Below, one piece after another: positions 11,993 to 20,480 of a DNA stretch of 64,000 bases. Position numbers and translations under genes: made by a program. Source of the stretch: Owenia fusiformis (Eukaryota > Annelida > Polychaeta > Sabellida > Oweniidae). The stretch covers positions 13,872,822 through 13,936,821 of the forward strand of contig CAIIXF020000008.1 of NCBI GenBank assembly GCA_903813345.2. Direction: 5' to 3'. Numbering within the stretch: position 1 is the first letter of the stretch; each line of letters starts with the position of its first letter. The notes beneath the pieces were generated by a model. That model was given only the letters and a program-made list of their open reading frames with translations, did no database searches and had not been told where the DNA came from.

Positions 11993-13334
11993 CAGAGATT
12001 AATGTTCCCAAACTGTTTTGAAACAAACTAACGTCTTGTTTTCAACCTACACCTTGCTCCTTTCTGTCGTATTTAATAAAACAAAAATAGTATATCAAAG
12101 AAGGATACGAACCACTCACCTGGGAGTTGGTTATTCACTAGCGCCATAGGCGTTCTACTATTCTGGATACAACTGACGAGTCGTATTTAAGTGGAGACAA
12201 AAGTGAGGATCATTTTAAATTGGCGCTCGGTATAAATATATAATACTTTTGTTCTTTCATATCGATAGCTCGTTGGCCTCATGGTTAGCGTGCCTGGCTT
12301 CCATTGTCTAGGTTAGTTGATCGAGACCCGTTCATGTCGAACTTTTTGATTTGCTTGTTGTCAAGATATAATAAGTAGGGCAAAATCCAGAAAAAGTAGA
12401 TCAAAAATACTCCAATGGAGTATAAAATTGTCACCAGGATTCCGGAATGAGACGAATGTTAACTCGTGAAATCTCGGTAGATAAAGTAGGTCAGAAAATC
12501 CGGATTAATCCGAACAAGGTTCGGGAATTTCCGTCATAAGAAGTAGGTCAAAAATACTCCAATGGAGTATAAAATTGTCACCAGGATTCCGAAATACGAC
12601 GAATCGAATCGGCAAACTTCGGAACAATAATGAAGTGCATAAAAATCGTGAAACAGGTGTCAGGGGCTTCCCCTCATCTTTCCATAAATGGTTCTAAAAG
12701 CCTTATATGGATCTATCTCATGACATTTAAAATGACGTTCCTATATGGTTCTATGGGCCTTATATGGATCTTTCGAACACGTGACCAAATCAAAATCAAA
12801 ATCAAAATTTTACCTTGACCATTGGATGGGATTTCATAGAAAATATCAAAGAAAACATATTCTCGTGATCCTTAAATCACTTAAATTCGATCATTTTATC
12901 TTCACCCCTTGATGGAATTTTATGAAAGAAGTTATGAAAACACATCATCGTGTAAGGGTTTTCACCTAAATTAGCTCGTTTTATCTTGACCCTTCAATTG
13001 AATTTCATTGAAAAATGTTTCATGAAAAATATCATCATGTTATGATTTGTATTTAAATAAGACCGTTTCATTTAAATACTTGCTGGATAATATTTCATAA
13101 AAAATGCACTTTAAAAATATTTCAGGATTTGCCTTAATTTATCAATGTAATGTAAGTATTAGATTGACTCTCAAATAGGGTTCTATTTTAACTTTTTTAT
13201 TGAAATTAATACTAGGCAGGACTCACTCTCTAAATAGCTAATAAAAATTCAACCCTTGGATGTGATTTCGTTGAAAAAAATATATGACAAGTCCAGAATC
13301 AAATGATTTGTCCAGAACCTCTTAAGATCCTGTT
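11993..13334. repeat. Right terminal inverted repeat, example 1
   Basis: Complement of 6306-7648 with scattered substitutions, ending CCTCTTAAGATCCTGTT. The adjacent inner region 11810-11965 carries repeated TGTCAGGGAAAT phrases and a short CAGGGTTCGTAC element whose origin (possibly hAT-type) is uncertain. Confidence 0.85.
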
Positions 13335-14073
13335 CTATTTAGACCTCAGTTTGTTCTGGTACAGGGGAATTCCTACGCTACTATATCGAGCTAGAACAGA
13401 GATATATCAAAGTAATTCTGACAAGTGATTACTTTCAACTACCAATCATAACGCAGAATTATAATTTGAATCTTGCTTACATAAGCATGATATCAGCAAT
13501 ATTCTTACTTATATTTGCACAATTTTGACAGGTAAAATAATGCATTTTACCTGGTATATAAAGAGCACAGCAAAATCTGATTATTCAGTAACTTTTACTC
13601 GATAACAACAACATCAACGATGAAGTAAGTTCTACTCACTCACAACAATGCTAAACAATTGATGGAAGGAGAAACAACAAACAAGCCTGCTGAACTCTGC
13701 TGGCAGAATCAATTTCAAGAAGAATTGGAATTCAAAATAAAATAAGGAAATCAAATAAAAGTAGTCGTGTTCAATCAGGAACTGGTATATAAAGAGCACA
13801 GCAAAAGCTGATTATTCAGTAACTTTTACTCGATAACAACAACATCAACAATGAAGTAAGTTCTACTCACTCACAACAATGCTAAACAATTGATGGAAGG
13901 AGAAACAACAAACAAGCCTGTTGAACTATGCTGACCGAATCAATTTCAAGAAGAATTGGAATTCAAAATAAAATAAGGAAATCAAATAAAAGTAGTCTTG
14001 TTCAATCAGGAACTGGGAACCCTGCGAGTACCGAAGGACCACAAGATCCCGAGATCAGTTACGATCCGTAGCA
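13335..14073 (+). repeat. A-family LTR, right part, with internal duplication
   Basis: Continuation of the LTR broken at 6305, ending CGATCCGTAGCA. A 231-bp segment holding the TATATAAAG core promoter and the start of the transcript is present twice in tandem (13551-13781 and 13782-14012). The other A LTRs have one. It is the 3' LTR of copy 1, yet it is followed by a primer-binding-site-like sequence. Confidence 0.85.
13551..14012 (+). repeat. Tandem 231-bp duplication of LTR promoter segment
   Basis: Both units begin CTGGTATATAAAGAGCACAG and differ at only a handful of positions, so the duplication is recent relative to the age of this LTR. It would give two TATA boxes and two candidate start sites. 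Confidence 0.85.
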
Positions 14074-14091
14074 ATTGGTGTCGCTGTGCAG
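14074..14091 (+). promoter_or_regulatory. Primer-binding-site-like sequence
   Basis: ATTGGTGTCGCTGTGCAG directly follows the LTR end, just as ATTGGTGGAAGCTG follows the 5' LTR of copy F. This suggests the LTR also served as the 5' LTR of a downstream element whose gag-pol is gone. Which tRNA would prime is not decided. Confidence 0.4.
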
Positions 14092-14172
14092 ATAATAAAC
14101 GTAACAGTATTCCTATATTTTGACGTAAAACAGTATTTCCAAACTTTAAATAAATGTTATCAATCAAAAAGC

Positions 14173-14391
14173 CTAAAACCTCACAAAGTTTATTGCAGTA
14201 TAAGAAATATACTTTTCATGTTGATCACTAGAAAAGAAAGCTCTATTTGAACTACAATTTACGAATTTAAATCTACTACCTTTCATTGTGTTTTTAATGA
14301 TACCAAATATTTCCTCTTTCAATTTGTTATGGGGAATTGATGTGTAAAGTGTGGAAAAATTCCATGTGGACGATAGAAATAACTTCCACAT
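14173..14391 (-). pseudogene. Reverse transcriptase fragment, Penelope-like
   Basis: 72 codons on the minus strand with the motif FSTLYTSIPHNKLKEEI, typical of the early RT motifs of Penelope-like elements and related non-LTR RTs. No catalytic YxDD, no ends. It abuts the truncated start of env copy 2, so its insertion, or a deletion there, removed the 5' part of that provirus. Family assignment is tentative. Confidence 0.45.
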
Positions 14392-14394
14392 AAC

Positions 14395-15494
14395 GTATAA
14401 AATGAAAGCCAGCGTATCATTACCTGATGAAATTGTCAGACAGGCTAATTTTGAATGCCAACGTAATGGCTTTATTCATAAACAAACGTGCGAACAATTA
14501 AAATAATTAATAAAAAACTTTTTAACCAAAATAACACAACATCAAAATAACATAAGATAAACATAAGGCAAACTAAAATTAAAAGAGATTCCATATTATC
14601 TCCGATAGGCGGTTTTATTGGTGGGATATTTGGATTGGCAACTGAGAAAGTGTCAATATACTAAAATCGCACATAATCCACTTAGAATCTTTTGGAAATA
14701 TTACCGCTGGAAGATTGAATACCTTTCAAAATCAATTGCATGGCTTTATGGTTCTTTCAAATAATAGAACAGATGATCATGAATTCTGTGATATTAAATC
14801 ATGCGTCATTAAATTAATTGCGTGAATATATTGATAAAATTGATCGTCAGCTAGGAAATGAAGCTAAATCTATTAGCGATCTTTGAAATGATGTTTTAAA
14901 ATTATCAGGAATGGTAACTGCTATGTTTAAATACAACTCGGAATTATTAATAAATTTACAATTTGCTGAAAGTAATTTATATCAGAAGGTAGTTGCCTTT
15001 CAGAAAGCAAATAAAGGGTATCTATCGCCAGAATTAATAAATGCAAAAGTACTAAATAATTCACTTCAAGAGATTAAATCAAAACTGAGACGCGAATATC
15101 CGGAATTTACTCTGGTTCACGATGACCCAGGGTATTACTATGATAATCGTGTGTTAACATACGCGCAATTAGAAGGCTATTTATATTTCACCATAGAAAT
15201 ACCGCTGTTGACAGTCAAAGAAACATACAAAATATTTCAAATAAAAACTTTTCCTGTTCCTGTTCCTATTCCATGGTCATATGAGATAATCAGGAGAAAT
15301 ATTGGAATCAGTGAGGCTGGAAATTATTTTGCCGAATTAAAAGACCGTGATTATTTCAGTTGTGAACTGAGAAAAGAACAAAATTGTGATATCATGTATA
15401 ATTTAAAGGCACGATCTGATCCGACGTGTTATTCCGCATTGTTCTTTGATGATCAACATGCAATTTTGAAACTTTGTAAATTTACGTATCTTAT
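14395..15494 (+). pseudogene. env: B-type env, N-terminal part (copy 2)
   Basis: Diverged relative of the A env. It begins inside the gene (no signal peptide). The cysteine before the NGFIH motif, the KIKR-type cleavage region (deleted or garbled here), the SPIGGFIGGIFGLA fusion-peptide-like stretch and the following helix region are recognisable. Stops and frameshifts occur between 14500 and 14900. From 14911 the frame is open for 205 codons and then runs into the solo LTR. A 40-bp deletion relative to 21300-21345 removes the RGISLRNDV segment. Confidence 0.75.
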
Positions 15495-16102
15495 TGTTAT
15501 GATTCGGTCAGTACGTAATTATATTTAATTATATATAATTACTTTATTATTTATTTATTATTTATTATCCAATATAAAATACCATTTATATTCAGCATAT
15601 TCAAACATTGTAAAGATCTTGCTGCTTTCTTATGATTAATGACTATTTAGACCTCAGTTTGCTTTAGTGCAGGGGAATCCCTACGCTACTATATTCAGCC
15701 AAAATAAAGATATATCAGAAGAATTCTGACAAGTTAAAACTTCCAACAACCAATCACGACTCTTGCTTACATAAGCATGAAATCAGCAATATTCTTACTT
15801 ATATTTGCACAATTTTGACAGATAAAATAATGTATTTTACCTGGTATATAAAGAAGCCGGCAAGATCTGCTTATTCAGTAAGTTTTACTCACACACAACG
15901 ATGCCAAACAACTGATGAAAGAAGCAATAACAAGCGAATCTACCGAAACTCTGCTGACCGAATCAATCATTTCAAGAAGAATTGGAACTGGAAATAAAAT
16001 AAGAAAAACAAATTAAAGGAGTCGTGTTCGATTAGGTAGTCAGGAACCCTGCGAGTACCGAAGGACCACAAGATCCCGAGATAATAGTTACGATCCGTAA
16101 CA
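15495..16102 (+). mobile_element. Solo A-family LTR inside env copy 2
   Basis: 608 bp, TGTTATG...CCGTAACA, flanked by TTAT (15491-15494 and 16103-16106). The uninterrupted site is seen at 42874-42884. TATA box (TATATAAAG near 15846) and AATAAA (near 15994) are present. It is the product of LTR-LTR recombination that removed an internal region. It shows that A-family elements were mobile after the B copies had landed. Confidence 0.9.
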
Positions 16103-17146
16103 TTATACAAACAAAATATTTACTAACATAATTGAATTAAAAAATAATGCATTACTAATATCTAATAACTTAAAGGGAATTTGGCATTCGAAATGTAAAG
16201 GATAACCATCAAAGCAAGTTTCAAGTTGTAAATTATGTAAAATCAAATTACCATGTCAATGCGATCTATCCATTGGAGATACGTATGTTCCTGAAAAGAT
16301 TGGTTGTGAAAATGATTCCATTCAATTACGTTATGAATACGCAGTTAACGTTCCTAACATCTTTCATTTTTTCGGTTTATATAATAAATATATACATAAT
16401 ATATAAATAAAATAATATAAATGCTTAAGATAAAGTTTTTAAGGCCGACTTGCAGAAATTAGCCTTTAAAATAAGTCAAACCAAACCGCTTCATTTTGAC
16501 GCGAATGAACAAACTGTATCCAATATATTTGGAAGTTCTTGGTGGTCTGAGTCTACTACAAATATAATTAATGTTGTGGGATGGGTAGTTTGTCTTGCAT
16601 CAATCATTTTAAGCGTCTAAGTTATAACGAAAATGCGAGGAATCACTCTCGCTATCGCAGCGATGAAAATTGTAAACACGGACTCCAGACAGTTTAGCAA
16701 TAAGCAACTAATTTTGGAACAGGATAGTATACAGCACGCGAAAGTTGAAGAAATTGGTCAAATTGATCTGTGGAATATTATCTTGCTTACATTTGTTACA
16801 ACATATGTGGTCGTTAAATCGGTCATGTTGATTCGCAAAGTTTTTCAAACATATGTGTATAAGCAAACTTCTAGGAGGGGTGTACGTCTAATGATGGAAT
16901 TGATATCGCCACAGTCAAGGGTTCAGATTCCGGTAATCGAGGTCAAAGTTGCATATCATAGGGTCCAATTGGTACCACGTGATTCAATACATGAGATCAG
17001 TGCTCAACACACTTACTTTAAGAGTTATATATTGAAAGGGGAGTCATTGATCATTTATTGCATGAACCATATGCTATTCGATTCTATTGTGAAATTGATA
17101 AAAATGTATTTGTCCTTATTCCAAAAGAAAGAATGGTGGTATAATA
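16103..17146 (+). pseudogene. env: B-type env, C-terminal part (copy 2)
   Basis: Resumes after the solo LTR with the cysteine-rich block (SCKLCKIKLPCQC pattern). About 16377-16430 holds an AT-rich replacement of roughly 130 bp of env. Both hydrophobic segments follow, with a TAA in the first (about 16618). From 16633 the frame stays open through the second membrane segment. It keeps CAA where copies 3 and 4 have TGA. The tail has a deletion after FKSYI, so the frame ends early. Confidence 0.75.
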
Positions 17147-17168
17147 AGTTATTGAATAATTATTTCAG

Positions 17169-17381
17169 TGGCTGAGGCACAACTGCATCAAATACCATCT
17201 TAATTGGATAAGTATACAAGAACCTCCAAAGAAAGAGGATAAAGCTACACAAACAAATAATATCAAGCACGAAGAGGAAAACAGGGACAGATCCCCAGTC
17301 CAAAATATCCAGCCCATGGTAGAAAGTACAGTCCTGACGGGAGTGCAGGTTGATAGGATAACCCACATGAAATACTGTTGA
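17169..17381 (+). pseudogene. LC8-motif accessory ORF, B-type, broken (copy 2)
   Basis: Starts after ATTATTTCAG|TGGCTGAGG and reads AEAQLHQIPS, then a TAA after about 12 codons. The motif DKATQTN is intact in the resumed frame, and the conserved tail VQVDRITHMKY is followed by a stop. B-type counterpart of 38249-38442. Confidence 0.55.
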
Positions 17382-17603
17382 ATGAAAAAGGGGAAAACGA
17401 CAATATTTGACTGGTTAATGACAAAGAAAATTTTAATAGCATCGGACACTACAATGGGACATTAATAATGGAAAATTATTCTGAAAATTATGAGACAACC
17501 TTGAGAAAAAAGGTCTTCCAAATAAATAATGAATACAAAGAATGAAATTATAAAGTTAAAACAAAGTGAAAAATAAAATCTCTTTTTGATACTGAATTTA
17601 ATA

Positions 17604-17948
17604 ATGGAGTAAGTTGAATTAATTTTAAAGGAGAAACTTTCTCAATTGCCCTCTTGGTCCCTGACAAGTCGAATCATATTGAAAAATTTGATATTATTGA
17701 AGAGTATGACCAATATGTGTTGCCTTTGTCGAAAAACACTCCATATTTGTAATTTAAACAAAATACCTTGTAACCATTACGTCTGTGCAGATTGTAATAT
17801 ACAATTAGTCCATCATCCCGATGTCCAAATCCAGAACTTCAAAGCCTGTCCTCAGTGTGTGAATGAATGGAAGAATGATGAATCAATATGTCCACTTTGT
17901 TTTAGTGAAGTATCATATAAGGAAAAAGCACATTTTTGCCCGGGTTAA
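17604..17948 (+). pseudogene. B-type RING-like protein, nonsense at codon 3 (copy 2)
   Basis: ATG GAG TAA: the third codon is a stop; the rest is open. The zinc pattern is complete: CCLC (about residues 35-38 of the full frame), CNHYVCADC, CPQC, CPLC and a final HFC. PSWSL is conserved with the A type. Initiation at a later ATG (17708, MTNMCC) would keep all cysteine pairs but lose the N-terminal conserved part. Confidence 0.6.
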
Positions 17949-19930
17949 GTTGAGCTCTGATCTAGTGTAGTGTGATTAATGATCTTTGTATAAAATAGGG
18001 ATGTTCTTAAGAAACGTCATACTGTTTATGGGAAATGTGCGGTCTATTGCTTTAAGATATATATAACAACTAATGCTTTTAATATTTGGGTCAGCAGCGT
18101 TAGTGGACTTGAAAGTTAATATCCTCTCAGGGAGATACAATCCGATGCACAGAAGAGACCCACTCAATTCGCTAACATTTCAATGCACATCTCCTGGTAA
18201 TTTGAGATAAGAGAACATGTGTAAATAATTAATTGATCGATATGCTAAGATGTAAATAATAATCCGAAATATTAACTATTGTACTTATTATGTAATCTAT
18301 ATAATCAATTAATATTATGTGTGTATAAATAATACATTAAATGTATATATATTGCATGAAATACACGACTACCTCAAGCACCATAATAACTGAGATGTAT
18401 TATAGATAAATATATTGAAAAGTAAAGACCATCATTTATAGATGATAAGTAACAAGATTGAGAAGTTGAAATTGATAAGTGATACGTTAAGAAGTGAAAG
18501 TCGCAGGATGCGGATGAATTAATGATAATTTATCATGTCATATAGTTGCATGATATCATTAATAATATTATTATATTATAATCTAATAAAAAATACTAAT
18601 ACTATCAAAAATGAAATAAAAATACTAATATGTGTGAAACATATAATTATATTAATATGTGGATGATCTGATCTGATCTGATGATGATGACCTGGTGGTG
18701 GATAGGAGAAGATGGCGACGATGACGATAGATGTCACTGCAATATTCAACTAGCAGCTGATAAATGGAAATCAATTAGTTGAATCAATTATGTTGGAGAA
18801 GGTTTCTCATTTGCCCTCTTGGTCTTTGGCAAGGCGTGTTATATTAAAAAAAATTGTTGGTATTGAAAAATGTGACCAATATATGTTGCCATTGTCGAAA
18901 AACATCCCATATATATAATTTAAACAAAATACCTTGTAACCATTATGTCTGTGTAGACTGTAAAAAACAATTAGCCCGTCATCCTGATGTCCAAATCCAG
19001 AACCTCAAAGCCTGTCCTCAGTGTGTGAATGAATGGAAGAATGATGAGTCAATTTGTTTCTGTGAAGTATCTTATAAAGGGGAAACACATTTTTGCCCGG
19101 GTTAAGTTGAGCTCTGATCCAATGTAGTATGATTAATGATCTTTGTGTAAAGTAAGGATGTTCATGAATAGGTGTGTATGCTGTATATGGGAGATGTGCG
19201 GTCCATTGCTTTAAGATATATATAACCACTAACGCTTTATAATTAGGGTCAGCAGCGCAAGAGGGCTTGAAAGTTAATATCCTTTCGGGGAGATACACTC
19301 CGGTGCACAGAATAGACCCACTCAATTGGCTAACATTTTAATGCACATCTCCCGGTAATTTAAGATAAGAAAACAGGTGTATATAATTAATTGATCAACA
19401 TGCTAAGGTGTAAATAATAATCCAATATGATATCTATTATATAACTTATATAATCGACTAATATTATGTGTATACTATAATACACTAATATGTATATGTT
19501 TTGTACAATATACACAAACTACCTCAATCATTATAACTAAGATATTTATAATTGTATATGCTGAAAAGTTAAGACCATCATGTATAGATGGCGTAATTAG
19601 TTATAAGAATGATGAGTTGTAATTGATAGGTGATGAGCTAAGAAGTGAAAGTCGCAAGATGCGGATGATCTAATGATAATTTAACATGTCATATAGTTGC
19701 ATGATATCATTAATAATATTGTTATATTATAATCTAATAAAAAAAATACTAATACAATCAAAAATAAAATAAAAATACTAATACGTGTGAAATATACAAT
19801 AAATATATTAATCTTCGGATGATCTGATCTGACCTGATGCTGATGATCCGTTGATGCCTAAGAGAAGATGGCGACGATGACAATGACAAAAGATGTCACT
19901 GCAAAATTCTACTAGCAGCTGATATATGGA
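17606..19930 (+). repeat. Tandem duplication of RING gene plus 3' region (2 x about 1.16 kb)
   Basis: Unit 1 is about 17606-18770 and unit 2 about 18771-19930. Both carry the RING ORF, the block beginning GTTGAGCTCTGATC, the GTGTAAATAATTAATTGATC motif (18219-18238 and 19377-19396) and the end CTAGCAGCTGAT. Unit 2 resembles copy 3 more closely than unit 1 does at several positions, so unequal recombination between proviruses is as likely as simple duplication. Confidence 0.7.
18790..19105 (+). pseudogene. Second B-type RING-like gene (copy 2, unit 2)
   Basis: ATGTTGGAGAAGG start; frame lost in an A-run near 18850 and then open. A 9-nt loss in the last zinc pair turns the CPLCFSE pattern into CFCE, so the terminal C-x2-C is gone. 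CCHC, CNHYVCVDC and CPQC remain. Non-functional as it stands. Confidence 0.6.
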
Positions 19931-20450
19931 AGTTTACCTGGATTTCCGTATGGGTTAAATATATGGACGCTCTCCAGTGCAGTATATACTCAACGACATC
20001 TATACAATAAGGGTGATACATGTGAATATAGAGACACCAGTTATATGTGCCTATTTCACGAACGCTAAGGAGAGAATTTATGAAACTTGTGAATATAGAG
20101 ACACCGACTATTATAGTGCCTATTTCACGAACGCTAAGGAGAATGCAATTGTGAATCTAGAGACGTTAATAAAATGCCTAGATTTACGGCTGATGCAGAA
20201 TATTAACAGCCAAGCGAGACTTTATCATGATGATGCAGAATGATATTTATATAAACGCTGAAACAGTGATATATAATTACCGTCATTATACAATCAGTGA
20301 TATATGAACGCTGAAAGCAGAGTTGATAGCACAGCCAAGAGAGATGCTCTACAATACAGCCCAAATGAAGAGGATATGAGACATTGTTATATGCCATATC
20401 AGACAATTATTTCATATAAACGATAATGATATATTTTAGTGGGGCACTAC
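19106..20450 (+). other. B-type 3' noncoding region (copy 2)
   Basis: Matches 23943-25230 of copy 3. It contains the GTGTAAATAATTAATTGATC motif, a 67-bp direct repeat (20021-20154) and several AACGCTGAA / AGTGATATAT phrases also found in A copies. The 88-codon ORF at 19977-20243 is discussed with the repeat. Likely untranslated. Confidence 0.5.
20021..20154 (+). repeat. 67-bp direct repeat, two units
   Basis: Each unit starts TGTGAATATAGAGACACC and ends with TATTTCACGAACGCTAAGGAG. The same arrangement recurs in copy 3 at about 24821-24955. The plus-strand frame across it is open in both copies (YFTNAKE appears twice per copy), but the ORF ends differ and no homology is recognised. A structured RNA repeat is equally plausible. 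Confidence 0.6.
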
Positions 20451-20480
20451 TTTTGTAACCGTCACAGGTGATTGGGTTCA
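20451..20480 (+). other. Deletion scar: LTR remnant and leader joint
   Basis: GTAACCGTCACAGGTGATTGGGTTC equals the sequence after the B LTR at 25959-25982. Here it follows AGTGGGGCACTA, the sequence before the B polypurine tract. So polypurine tract, the LTR and all of gag-pol are deleted, and env copy 3 begins directly behind. Confidence 0.5.

Larger units (their letters stand above)
6306..13334. mobile_element. Long-TIR DNA element, example 1 (7.0 kb)
   Basis: Inserted in the LTR of copy 1 with a 4-bp duplication CTAT. Ends are AACATGATCTTAAGAGG and its complement (CCTCTTAAGATCCTGTT). The terminal inverted repeats are very long, about 1.34 kb each. The 4.3-kb centre has no transposase or any ORF above 95 codons, so it is a non-autonomous or fold-back element. 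A second example with the same termini and its own 4-bp duplication (CGAA) occupies 48925-60877. Superfamily is not assignable: 4-bp duplications occur in Ginger and Sola elements among others. Nested inside are a TTAA-flanked hairpin, a TTA-flanked MITE and a 0.8-kb TIR element. Confidence 0.85.
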
